The position numbers and the translations under genes are program-made. From assembly GCF_036345155.1 (NCBI RefSeq), contig NZ_CP107772.1, positions 9,672,001 through 9,736,000 of the forward strand: a stretch of 64,000 bases of DNA, given 5' to 3'. Source of the DNA: Streptomyces sp. NBC_00582 (GTDB lineage Bacteria > Actinomycetota > Actinomycetes > Streptomycetales > Streptomycetaceae). Shown one piece after another: positions 1 to 9,260 of this stretch. The first letter of the stretch is position 1, and each line of letters opens with the position of its first letter. The notes under the pieces were generated by a model. The model saw only the letters and a list, made by a program, of their open reading frames with translations, had not been told where the DNA came from and ran no database searches.

Positions 1-1081
1 GCGGGGGGTCGACGGCGAGGGGCCGCAGCCCCGCCCGGGAGCGCTCGCGGTTGGTGAGGCCGATGACCTCGGCGGTCGTACGGGCCAGCCCGTCCGCGGT
101 GAGCGGGCCGGCCCACAGCGCGGTCCAGTACGTCGTGCCGCCGCGGGCGTCCGTCGCCCGGGCCAGAGCGGCGTGGCTGAACGCCCGGTCCCGCAGGGTG
201 CGGCCCGCCCGGTCGTGGCGCAGACAGTGGTCGACGAACTCGGCGGGGGTGCGCGGACCGGAGACCAGGTGCTCGCCCACGGCGAGATACGCGTACCCGG
301 CGGCCGTGACCCGCTGGTACAGCGAGACGCCGTCCGGTCCCTCGCTCCCGAGTCGCCCGGCCGCGGCCATGGCGGCGGCATGCGCCCGGGCCGCCGACGC
401 CAGACGGGCATCGAGCGCGACGGGCGGTGAACCGGCCGACGCGCGGGCGGAGTTGACCAGGGCCAGGAAGCCGTCGGAGTCGGCGAAGGGGGTCGGTGAC
501 GAGCCGGCGGGTGCCGACGGGAGGAGGTGGCCGGACGGGCGCGCTCCCGGCGAAGAGGCGCTTCCCGACGGGCCGGTCGGTCCCCCGCCCCCGGCCGGGG
601 TGTCGTCGACGACGTCCACCCCGAAGTCCCGGGCCAGCCCCGCCAGTCCGTCCGCGTAGCCCTGGCCGAGCGCGCGCAGCTTCCAGACCGGGCCCCGCCG
701 GTAGACCTCCGCGAGCAGCAGGACCGTCTCCCGGCGCGGGGAGGGCGGGGTGAAACGGGCGAGGAGACGGCCGTGCGGGTCGGTGACGTGGAGGGTGGCG
801 GCGGGCAGCCGGGCGAGCGGGGTACCCGGCTCGGCGGCGCTGACGACCACCGTCACCCGGGTCGCACCGGCCCGCAGCCGGTCCGGCTCCAGGCGGAGCG
901 TGTCGCCCCGCAGTGCCGCCCCGGGCGCCGTGGGCTGGTTGTAGAAGACGAAGTCGGCGTCACCGCCGACCTTTCCGCCGTCGTCGCTCACCAGGGCGCA
1001 CACGTCGAAGGGTCCGGGCACCCGGACGGTCAGGACGCCGCCCGGGAGGGGCAGATTGCCGCCGGGGACCAACTCGCTCAT
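1..1081 (-). CDS. TerD-domain protein fused to a CAP/SCP-like domain (3' end outside window)
   Basis: The frame starts with ATG at 1081 and is still open at base 1, so the C-terminus is missing. Residues 1 to about 165 resemble the TerD/tellurium-resistance fold: an early SELVPGGNLPLP, a DFVFYNQP segment, and a conserved region of the type ETVLLLAEVYRRGPVWKLRA followed by GYADGLAGLARDFGV. A Pro/Gly/Ser-rich linker follows. From about residue 215 there is a CAP (cysteine-rich secretory/SCP) module with ALVNSARASAG, LASAARAHAAAMAA and FVDHCLRHDRAGRTL segments. TerD domains are calcium-binding stress proteins of the cytoplasm, whereas CAP domains are usually secreted, so the pairing is notable. 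No signal peptide is visible. The function is unknown; the domain calls rest on motif recognition. Confidence 0.8.
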   Translation of the reverse strand, partial: MSELVPGGNLPLPGGVLTVRVPGPFDVCALVSDDGGKVGGDADFVFYNQPTAPGAALRGDTLRLEPDRLRAGATRVTVVVSAAEPGTPLARLPAATLHVTDPHGRLLARFTPPSPRRETVLLLAEVYRRGPVWKLRALGQGYADGLAGLARDFGVDVVDDTPAGGGGPTGPSGSASSPGARPSGHLLPSAPAGSSPTPFADSDGFLALVNSARASAGSPPVALDARLASAARAHAAAMAAAGRLGSEGPDGVSLYQRVTAAGYAYLAVGEHLVSGPRTPAEFVDHCLRHDRAGRTLRDRAFSHAALARATDARGGTTYWTALWAGPLTADGLARTTAEVIGLTNRERSRAGLRPLAVDPP

Positions 1082-1140
1082 CCTGCCGCCCTGGTGTCCT
1101 CGCCCCGTCGTCGTCGAACGCACCCCGCCCGGGGGTGGTG

Positions 1141-2424
<1,284 letters not shown>

Positions 2425-2507
2425 TCACATCTCCACAGACGACTCACAGTTCGTCGCTCGTCGATCACCGTGCGTCGCGGATTCGCCAAGTATCACCATG
2501 AAGCCCT

Positions 2508-2533
2508 TGTAAAGCGATGATTTCGGCTTTACA
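2508..2533. promoter_or_regulatory. Inverted repeat in the divergent hydrolase/protease promoter region
   Basis: TGTAAAGC (2508-2515), a 10-base spacer and GCTTTACA (2526-2533) form a perfect 8+8 inverted repeat. It lies in the 254-base gap between the serine hydrolase and the M4 protease and is AT-rich against a very GC-rich background. Its geometry fits a dimeric repressor site rather than a terminator. No regulator gene is adjacent, so the binding protein is unknown. Confidence 0.45.
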
Positions 2534-2654
2534 TGCACATGACTCATCCGTAAGGGTGGGGCTCCGGGGCCCGACCAGCCCCCGTGGCGCCCAACGGCGC
2601 CATGTCTCACGGCGGTTGGGGACCCCGGCCGCCTGAACGAAGGAACCCTCACCT

Positions 2655-4451
2655 TTGCGTAGAGCACCCATACGCATGCTCGCCGTCGCCGTCGCCGTCA
2701 CCACGGCTGCCACGGGGCTGGCAGGCACGGCCTTCGCGGGCCCGTCCGCGGGGGAGACGCGGGCCACGACCACCGCCGACGCCCAGGGCACCGCCGTCGT
2801 GCGGGCCGCCCGCGCCGCCGCCTTCGCCCACGCCTCTGCCACCGGCGTCGGCCAGGACGACGAACTGCAGCCGCAGGACGTGCTGATCGACCCCGAGGGC
2901 GCCCGGCACGTCCGGTTCGTCCGCACCCACCAGGGCATGGCCGTCCTCGGCGGCGACCTCGTCGTCCACCTCACCCGGGGCCTCGCCTACGCCGGCGTGA
3001 CCCGCGCGGCCGACCACAAGGTCGCGCCCGCCACCGTGCGGGCCCGGCTGACCGCCGCCGAGGCCGAGGCCAAGGCCGCCGCCGTGGCCAAGGGCGACGC
3101 GCAGAGCGCCGAACTCGTCGTCGACGCCCGCGGCGGCGCCTCCGCCCTCGCGTACCAGGTCCGGGTGACCGGCAGCGACACCACCGAGGCCGGCGGCTCC
3201 CGCACGGTCGTCGTGGACGCCGTCACCGGCAAGGTGCGCAGCAACACGCCCGACAGCGACGAGTTCCTCTCGCCCCGCCTGATCGACACCCTGCGCGAGC
3301 GCGGCGAGACCCTCGACCCCGCCACCGGCACCGCCCCGCTCGCCGCCGGGCTCACCGCGGCCTCCTCGGCTCCCGCCGCCCGCTACCCCCAGACCGCCAA
3401 GGGCACCGGCAGCTCCCTGTTCGTCGGCAAGGTGCCGCTCACCACCACCCGCACCGCGGCCCGCAGCTATCTGCTCAAGGACCCCACCCACTGGGGCACC
3501 GAGACCCGCGACGCCAAGAACAAGGAGCAGGAGAACTTCGCCCGCGGCACGAAGTTCACCAGCACCACCAACAAGTGGGGCAACGGCGCCGTCTCCAGCC
3601 GCGCCAGCGCCGCCGTCGACGCCCAGTACGGCGTGATCCAGACGCTGGACTTCTACAAGAAGACCTTCGGCCGCAAGGGCATCGAGAACAACGGCAAGGG
3701 CGCCCGCGCCATGGTCCACTTCGGCAACAAGGTGGCCAACGCGTTCTGGGACCCGGCCTGCGACTGCATGCTCTACGGCGACGGCGACGGCGAGATGTTC
3801 AAGAAGCCGCTCGTCGTCCTCGACGTCACCGGCCACGAGCTCACCCACGGTGTCGTCGACGCGACCGCCCGCCTGGAGCCGACCTTCGTCGACGGCGACG
3901 GGAACCAGTACGGCGAGCCGGGGTCGCTGAACGAGTCCCTCGCGGACATCTTCGGCTCCAATGTCGAGTTCAGCGCCAACAACCCCAAGAACCCGCCGAA
4001 CTACCTCGTCGGCGAGAAGCTGGGCCTGGACCAGAAGTTCCTGCGCCGCCTCGACCAGCCGTCCCTGGACGTCCTCGAGGGCGCGATCGACTACTGGTCG
4101 CCCGAGACGTACTACACCGAGGTCCACGCCGGCTCCGGCGTCTCCTCGCACGCGTACTACCTGCTCGCCGAGGGCAGCGGCCAGAAGAGGATCGGCGCGG
4201 TCACCTACGACTCGCCGACCTACAACGGTGCCGCGGTCAAGGGCATCGGCCGGGCCAAGGCCACCAAGATCTTCTACCGTGCCCTGACCCGCTACATGGT
4301 CTCCACCACCGACTTCCACGACGCGCGCGTCGCGACGCTGAAGGCGGCCCGGGACCTGTACGGCCAGGACAGCGTGGAGTTCAAGACGGTGAACAAGGCC
4401 TGGGCCGCCGTCAACGTGACCTCGGCGAACGTGCCGCCCGCCGTGCGCTGA
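2655..4451 (+). CDS. Secreted M4-family (thermolysin-like) neutral metalloprotease, preproenzyme
   Basis: The 598-residue product has a signal peptide (residues 1 to about 30, ending GLAGTAFA), a propeptide with FTP/PepSY-like segments (about 40-235) and a thermolysin catalytic domain. The zinc site is explicit: HELTH at 394-398 gives two His ligands and the catalytic Glu395, and NESLAD supplies Glu427 as third ligand. It would digest extracellular protein after autoprocessing. The start is read as TTG at 2655, spaced from a GAAGGAAC ribosome site; an in-frame ATG seven codons later is the alternative. A GC-rich hairpin follows the stop codon. No calcium-binding or C-terminal PPC domain is evident beyond the usual fold. 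Confidence 0.95.
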   Translation: MRRAPIRMLAVAVAVTTAATGLAGTAFAGPSAGETRATTTADAQGTAVVRAARAAAFAHASATGVGQDDELQPQDVLIDPEGARHVRFVRTHQGMAVLGGDLVVHLTRGLAYAGVTRAADHKVAPATVRARLTAAEAEAKAAAVAKGDAQSAELVVDARGGASALAYQVRVTGSDTTEAGGSRTVVVDAVTGKVRSNTPDSDEFLSPRLIDTLRERGETLDPATGTAPLAAGLTAASSAPAARYPQTAKGTGSSLFVGKVPLTTTRTAARSYLLKDPTHWGTETRDAKNKEQENFARGTKFTSTTNKWGNGAVSSRASAAVDAQYGVIQTLDFYKKTFGRKGIENNGKGARAMVHFGNKVANAFWDPACDCMLYGDGDGEMFKKPLVVLDVTGHELTHGVVDATARLEPTFVDGDGNQYGEPGSLNESLADIFGSNVEFSANNPKNPPNYLVGEKLGLDQKFLRRLDQPSLDVLEGAIDYWSPETYYTEVHAGSGVSSHAYYLLAEGSGQKRIGAVTYDSPTYNGAAVKGIGRAKATKIFYRALTRYMVSTTDFHDARVATLKAARDLYGQDSVEFKTVNKAWAAVNVTSANVPPAVR

Positions 4452-4458
4452 CGGCGTC

Positions 4459-4492
4459 GGCCGGGGCCGTCCGGCTCCGGCCCGCCCCGGCC
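4459..4492. terminator. Hairpin between convergent protease and lipoprotein genes
   Basis: Nine-base complementary arms (4459-4467 and 4484-4492, GGCCGGGGC/GCCCCGGCC) flank a 16-base loop directly after the protease stop and before the lipoprotein stop. There is no clear T-run. It is probably a bidirectional terminator of the hairpin-only type common in Streptomyces. Confidence 0.6.
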
Positions 4493-4493
4493 C

Positions 4494-5051
4494 TCAGTAG
4501 TCGGGGCAGAGGTTGGTGTGCACGGCGTCGACGATCCGCGTGCTCTTGACGCGGCCGAAGCCGTCCGGGTGACCGGGAGAGACGAAGCGCCGCATCGCGG
4601 CGCCGATCTGCTTCTCCCGGTCCCCGGGGTGGTCGTGGATCGTGGCGCACTGGTCGCGGCCGCGCTCGACGGCCTCGTCCTCCTTGTCGTGCACGATGTC
4701 CGGGTCGATCGCGGTCAGCGCGCGCACATAGGCGCCCTCGCCGTCACGGTCGGGGCGCGGCGGCAGCCCCGCCTCGCCCTTCTTCGCCGCCTGGCGCGTC
4801 GCGGAGGCGGACGCGGTGCCGCCGGCCGCCCGTTCCGCGGCGGCCGAGGCCGAACCGGAGGCGGCCGGGGACGGGGTTCCGGCCGGTGCCTGCGCCCCCG
4901 CAGCCGGGCCCGCGGTGCCCACCGCGGGTGTCTGCTCCCCCGCCGCCGGTTCCTTGTGGCTCGCGGCCGGATTCCCCGAGCCACAGGCGGTGAGTACGGC
5001 GACGGCGAGAGCGCAGGACGCCAGAGCGGCTGCGGTGGTGCGGTGGTTCAC
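4494..5051 (-). CDS. Secreted lipoprotein with a DUF732-like C-terminal domain
   Basis: I place the start at GTG 5051 because AGGAGA lies just upstream; this gives 185 residues beginning MNHRTTAAALASC. The lipobox is LTAC-GSG, with the lipidated Cys at about residue 21. A long Ala/Pro/Gly/Ser/Thr linker (about 25-105) follows. The last 80 residues, with AYVRALTAIDPDIV, a Cys in RDQCATIHDH, and a C-terminal NLCPDY, resemble the small helical DUF732 fold found in mycobacterial and streptomycete exported proteins. Two Cys in that domain could form a disulphide. Function unknown. It is monocistronic, convergent with the protease gene. Confidence 0.7.
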   Translation of the reverse strand: MNHRTTAAALASCALAVAVLTACGSGNPAASHKEPAAGEQTPAVGTAGPAAGAQAPAGTPSPAASGSASAAAERAAGGTASASATRQAAKKGEAGLPPRPDRDGEGAYVRALTAIDPDIVHDKEDEAVERGRDQCATIHDHPGDREKQIGAAMRRFVSPGHPDGFGRVKSTRIVDAVHTNLCPDY

Positions 5052-5190
5052 GGGTCTCCTGGTGCCTGCGGTACGACGGCTGAGCTCCGTGAGCGTATGG
5101 GCAGCTTGTATGCCCACGAGGGCTGTTCGTCACCCTTGCCGGGGTGGCGAAGAGGCGTCCGGGGGGCGCACGCGTCGAGTAGGAGCGCCC

Positions 5191-5547
5191 CTATCCCCGG
5201 CGCAGGAGCTGGGCCCAGTCCGCCGGTACCCGCCCTGCGGGCCCCGGGGCCGGCTGGTCCTCCGGATGACTCACCGGGGGCGCCAACTGCGGCCCGGAGT
5301 CGTAGAGTTCATCGGTCGAGTAGTCCCAGAACCATTCCTCGCCCGGCTCGAAGCTGCGCACGATCGGATGCCCGGTGGTCTTGTAGTGGGCGGTGGCGTG
5401 CTGGGCGGGGGACGAGTCGCAGCAGCCGATGTGGCCACAGCTCGCGCAGCGCCGCAGATGGAACCACCAGCCCCCGACCGCGTCGCAGTCCACACAGCCG
5501 GTGCCGCCGGGCGGGACGGACGGGTCGATGGCGTTGCCTTCGGTCAT
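5191..5547 (-). CDS. UBP-type zinc-finger protein
   Basis: A 118-residue protein beginning MTEGNAID. The core is a ubiquitin-hydrolase (UBP/ZnF) type zinc finger: GCVDCDAVGG, then LRRCASCGHIGCCDSS, then H residues in QHATAHYKTTGHPI, with the typical FEPGEEWFWDYSTDEL ending. In eukaryotes this fold binds the ubiquitin C-terminus. Actinobacteria carry short stand-alone versions whose ligand is not known to me. Its ATG overlaps the stop of the upstream histidine kinase (ATGA at 5544-5547), so it is translationally coupled and very likely part of the same signalling unit. A Pro-rich tail ends the protein. Confidence 0.85.
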   Translation of the reverse strand: MTEGNAIDPSVPPGGTGCVDCDAVGGWWFHLRRCASCGHIGCCDSSPAQHATAHYKTTGHPIVRSFEPGEEWFWDYSTDELYDSGPQLAPPVSHPEDQPAPGPAGRVPADWAQLLRRG

Positions 5548-7025
5548 AGGGGTTCCTCCGCGGGCTGGGACTCGGACTCGGGCTCGGACTCGGGTGCGGG
5601 CGCGGTCAGGGGCAGCAGGACCTGGAAGCGGGTGTCGCCCGGCGTCGACTCCACCCGGAGGCCGCCGTGGTGCTTGTTGACCACGATCCGCCAGGAGATG
5701 TCCAGGCCGAGACCCGTGCCCTCGCCGACCGGTTTGGTGGTGAAGAAGGGGTCGAAGATACGGCTGCGGATGTCCGCCGGGATGCCGGGGCCGGTGTCGC
5801 GGAATTCCACCAGCAGCCGGTCGCCCTCGCGTGCCGTCCGCACGGTCAACGTGCCCGCGCCGCCCGCGCTGTTCATGGCGAACACCGCGTTGTCGACGAG
5901 GTTCGTCCACACCTGGTTCAGCTCCGCCGGGTAGGCGGGCACCTCCGGGAGCGTCCGGTCGTACTCCTTGACGACCTCGATGCGCTGCCCGATCTTCCCC
6001 GACAGCATCAGCAGGGTGCTGTCGAGGAGTTCATGGACGTCGACGGTGCGGAAGGGGGCGCGGTCGAGCTGCGAGTACTGCTTGGCCGCGTCGACGAGAT
6101 GCGAGATCCGGGTCGTGGAGTCGTCGATCTCGTTCATCAACAGCTCGGTCTCGATGGTGTAGTTGAGCCAGCCGACCGCGTTCGGCAGCATCTGCGGGTC
6201 CACGGCCGCCGCGACCTGCTCCAGCCAGTCGACGTCAAGACCGGCCTGCACGAACACCGGCGCGTACTGCCAGCCGTAGTCCATGCCGTGGTCCTCGAGC
6301 CACTCGGTGAGCGCGTCCTCCCGGTCGGAGGCCTCCAGTGGACTGAGCGACGGCGCCTTGGCGACCCGCTCGGCGGTGCGCTCCTGGACCTCGATCAGAC
6401 TCGCCAACGCGTCCCGAGAGAAGGGCCCTTCGGCGATCAGCGCCAGCTTGTGCCGCATCTTGGCGACCCGTTCGCGCAGCGTCGCGGTGGCCCGCACGGC
6501 CGCCGCGGCCGGGTTGTTCAGCTCGTGCGTGAGCCCGGCGGACAACGAGCCGAGCGCCAGCAGGCGTTCCCGCTGCCCGATCGCGGCCTGGGTGTTCTTC
6601 GAACCGAAGAACAGGCCCTCCAGCAGATGCACGGCCATCGGGAACCAGTCCCGCATGATCTCCGCGAACACGTCCGCCGGCACCACGAAGAACCGGGACG
6701 GCTCCGTCACCCGCATCGAGTTGGTGTAGCCCTGCGGCACCCGGTCGCCGAGGTACGCCTGCATGGCCCCCGAGTACACCCCGCGCTGCGAGGTGCGGGT
6801 CACCTCCACGTCGTCCCCGCCGACCCGCCGCGACAGCACGACCGTGCCCTCGATCATCACGTAGAAGCAGGTCGCCTGATCACCCTCGGCGTACACCGGA
6901 CCGGGCTCGAACCTCTCCACCCGCCCCTCGGCGCACAGCCGTCCCAGCTGCTCCGGGGTGAGTTTCTCGAACAGGAACAGCGAGCCGATCTCCGCCGGGC
7001 TGCACGGCATCACCCGCCCGCTCAC
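5544..7025 (-). CDS. Sensor histidine kinase with N-terminal cyclic-nucleotide-binding-type domain
   Basis: The 493-residue protein has a cNMP-binding/CAP-like domain at about 15-135 (FLFEKLTPEQLGRLC, YAEGDQATCFYVMIEG, GVYSGAMQAYLGD). An atypical phosphoacceptor region follows (LGSLSAGLTHELNNPAA, His167), then a HATPase domain (NLVDNAVFAM, DTGPGIP, FTTKPVGEGTGLGL). There is no membrane segment, so it senses a cytoplasmic cue. I chose GTG 7025, which overlaps the upstream TGA (GTGA) and has GGAG five bases upstream. It lies between the response-regulator/flavoprotein gene and the UBP zinc-finger gene, and all three overlap by four bases, so it probably signals to that receiver. Which nucleotide or ligand binds is not visible. 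Confidence 0.9.
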   Translation of the reverse strand: MSGRVMPCSPAEIGSLFLFEKLTPEQLGRLCAEGRVERFEPGPVYAEGDQATCFYVMIEGTVVLSRRVGGDDVEVTRTSQRGVYSGAMQAYLGDRVPQGYTNSMRVTEPSRFFVVPADVFAEIMRDWFPMAVHLLEGLFFGSKNTQAAIGQRERLLALGSLSAGLTHELNNPAAAAVRATATLRERVAKMRHKLALIAEGPFSRDALASLIEVQERTAERVAKAPSLSPLEASDREDALTEWLEDHGMDYGWQYAPVFVQAGLDVDWLEQVAAAVDPQMLPNAVGWLNYTIETELLMNEIDDSTTRISHLVDAAKQYSQLDRAPFRTVDVHELLDSTLLMLSGKIGQRIEVVKEYDRTLPEVPAYPAELNQVWTNLVDNAVFAMNSAGGAGTLTVRTAREGDRLLVEFRDTGPGIPADIRSRIFDPFFTTKPVGEGTGLGLDISWRIVVNKHHGGLRVESTPGDTRFQVLLPLTAPAPESEPESESQPAEEPL

Positions 7026-8698
7026 GACTGCTCCAGATACCGGTGGACGAGCATCACGGCCATGGCTCCCTCTCCGACGGCGGACGCGACACGCTTCGCC
7101 GACTCGGCGCGTGCGTCGCCCGCCACGAACACGCCGGGAATGCTGGTCTCCAGATGGTACGGCGGCCGGTCCAGCTCCCAGCCCGCAGGCGGCCGCCCGT
7201 CCGCGGTGAGATCCGGCCCGGCCAGGATGAACCCGCGCTCGTCGCGCAGCACGGTCCCGTCCAGCCAGCCGGTCAGCGGGGCCGCGCCGATGAACACGAA
7301 CATCCACTGCGCGTCGACGGACTCGGTCTCGCCGTTCTTCACGTCCCGCAGCGTCAGCCGCTCCAGGTGCCCGTCGCCGTGCGCGGACTCCACGGTCGTG
7401 CCGGTGCGCACGAAGATGTTCGGCGCCTCGTCGATCTGCTGGATCAGGTAGTACGACATCGACGCCGCCAGCGACTCTCCGCGCACCAGCAGCGTCACCG
7501 ACTTCGCGCCCCGCGACAGGTACATCGCCGCCTGCCCGGCCGAGTTGGCGCCACCCACGATGTACACGTCCTGGCCCTGGCAGGCGGCCGCCTCGGTGAG
7601 CGCCGAACCGTAGAACACCCCGCACCCGGTCAGGTCGTCGCAGCCCGGCGCCGCGAGCTGCCGGTAGGACACGCCCGTCGCGAGGATCACGCTGTGCGCC
7701 GCCACCGCCGAGCCGTCCGAGAACCGTACGACCCGCGCGGACCCGTTGACCTCCAGACCCGTCACCTCGCGCGCGGTGAGGATCTCCGCGCCGAACTTCG
7801 TCGCCTGCCGACGGGCCCGGTCGGTGAGCTGGGCGCCGGACACCCCGTCGGGAAACCCGAGGTAGTTCTCGATGCGCGAGCTCTGCCCGGCCTGCCCGCC
7901 GGTCGCCGACCGCTCCACGAGCACCGTCCGCAGCCCCTCCGAGGCCCCGTACACCGCCGCCCCGAGGCCCGCCGGGCCGCCGCCGATGACGACCAGGTCG
8001 TAGAACTCGGCCGCCGGGGTCGTCGCCAGGCCCACGCGCGCGGCCAGCTCGGGGGCGTCCGGCTCGACCAGCGGGGCCCCCTCCGGGGTGATCACCAGCG
8101 GCAGCCGCCGCCCGTCCGCCTCCGCCGCGGCCAGCAGCCGCTGCCCCTCGGGCTCGTCGGCGGAGTACCAGCGGTACGGCACCTGGTTGCGGGCCAGGAA
8201 CTCCCGTACCTCCGAGGAACGCGCCGACCACCGGTGCCCGACCACCTTCGTCGCGGGCACCGGCCGGTAGTCGCTGGCCCGCCAGGCGTCGATCAGGTCG
8301 TCCAGGACGGGGTAGAGCTTCTCCTCCGGCGGATCCCACGGCTTGAGGAGGTAGTGGTCGAGGTCGACGACGTTGATCGCGTCGATCGCCGCGTTGGTGT
8401 CCGCGTAGGCGGTCAGCAGCACCCGCCGCGCGCCCGGGTACACGTCCAGGGCCTGTTCGAGGAACTCGATGCCGTTCATCTGCGGCATGCGGTAGTCGGC
8501 CAGGATCACGGCCACCAGGTCGCCGCGCAGCTTCAGCTCGCGCAGCGCCTCCAGCGCGGACTCGCCGGACTCGGCCCGCACGATCCGGTACGCGGCGCCG
8601 TAGCGGCGCCGCAGGTCACGGGCGACGGCACGGGAGACCCCCGGGTCGTCGTCCACGGTCAGGATGACGGTCCGCGCTGATTCGGCGGCCTGTGTCAT
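7022..8698 (-). CDS. Response regulator receiver fused to a thioredoxin-reductase-like flavoprotein
   Basis: A 558-residue fusion. Residues 8-130 are a receiver domain: acidic VDDD, phosphoacceptor Asp68 in ADYRMP, and LLKPW as the Lys motif. Residues about 150-225 look like a thioredoxin/glutaredoxin-fold segment with no CxxC. Residues 232-558 are an FAD/NAD(P)H pyridine-nucleotide oxidoreductase: VVIGGGPAGLGAA, IVGGANSAGQAAMY, and GVFVAGDARA. The canonical TrxR redox pair is absent, because GVFYGSALTEA (about 360-370) occupies the CxxC position. It is therefore unlikely to reduce thioredoxin in the usual way. Start ATG 8698. It is the first gene of a three-gene coupled unit with the histidine kinase and UBP zinc finger. 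It may link phosphorylation to NAD(P)H oxidation. Confidence 0.92.
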   Translation of the reverse strand: MTQAAESARTVILTVDDDPGVSRAVARDLRRRYGAAYRIVRAESGESALEALRELKLRGDLVAVILADYRMPQMNGIEFLEQALDVYPGARRVLLTAYADTNAAIDAINVVDLDHYLLKPWDPPEEKLYPVLDDLIDAWRASDYRPVPATKVVGHRWSARSSEVREFLARNQVPYRWYSADEPEGQRLLAAAEADGRRLPLVITPEGAPLVEPDAPELAARVGLATTPAAEFYDLVVIGGGPAGLGAAVYGASEGLRTVLVERSATGGQAGQSSRIENYLGFPDGVSGAQLTDRARRQATKFGAEILTAREVTGLEVNGSARVVRFSDGSAVAAHSVILATGVSYRQLAAPGCDDLTGCGVFYGSALTEAAACQGQDVYIVGGANSAGQAAMYLSRGAKSVTLLVRGESLAASMSYYLIQQIDEAPNIFVRTGTTVESAHGDGHLERLTLRDVKNGETESVDAQWMFVFIGAAPLTGWLDGTVLRDERGFILAGPDLTADGRPPAGWELDRPPYHLETSIPGVFVAGDARAESAKRVASAVGEGAMAVMLVHRYLEQS

Positions 8699-8842
8699 AC
8701 GTCTCCCACCCCGAGAGCGGTCAGGACTCGCCGGCGCACGGCCAGCCCGGCGCCGGCTCCGCCCATCGTATGTTCGATCGCCCCGGTCCGCGCAGGGATG
8801 GCGCGGACCGTGCGCTCCCGGATCAGGCCGGGGCACCCACGG

Positions 8843-9199
8843 TCAAGGCGACCGCCGCGCCGCAAGGACGCAGAACTCGTTGCCCTCGGGGTCGGCCAGC
8901 GTCACCCACGCCTGCTCGCCCTGCCCCACGTCGGCGTGGCGTGCCCCGAGGGACAGCAGTCTGCTCACCTCGGCCCGCTGGTCGACCGGGCGGAAGTCCA
9001 GGTGCAGCCGGTTCTTGCCCTGCTTGCGCTCCGGCACATGGACGAAGAGCAGCCCCGGCAGCCGGTCCGGCGCCGGACGGATCTCGTACTCGTCGGGATC
9101 GTTGCTCACCACCACCCAGCCGAGCGCCTCCGCCCACCAGCGCCCGAGCGCCACCGGATCGAGAGCGTCCACGATCACCTGTTCCCATTCCAAGGTCAT
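8843..9199 (-). CDS. VOC-family (glyoxalase/bleomycin-resistance-like) protein
   Basis: A 118-residue single-module protein: a beta-alpha-beta pattern starting TLEWEQVIVDALDPVALGRWWAEALGW, a central KNRLHLDFRPVD, and the closing LADPEGNEFCVL typical of the vicinal-oxygen-chelate fold. The His in LHLDF and the Glu in GNEFC are the likely metal ligands. Substrate cannot be assigned. ATG at 9199; divergent from the universal stress protein across 61 bases. Confidence 0.85.
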   Translation of the reverse strand: MTLEWEQVIVDALDPVALGRWWAEALGWVVVSNDPDEYEIRPAPDRLPGLLFVHVPERKQGKNRLHLDFRPVDQRAEVSRLLSLGARHADVGQGEQAWVTLADPEGNEFCVLAARRSP

Positions 9200-9260
9200 G
9201 ACCGGCAGCGTAGTGAAGACTGGCCCGGTAGGAAGTGATCACGACACAGGAGGCAGTGGG

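Noticed and set aside
5667..7451. Long plus-strand frame across the histidine kinase gene
   Set aside because: No recognisable domain, His/Arg/Gly-rich composition, and the minus strand encodes a complete kinase.
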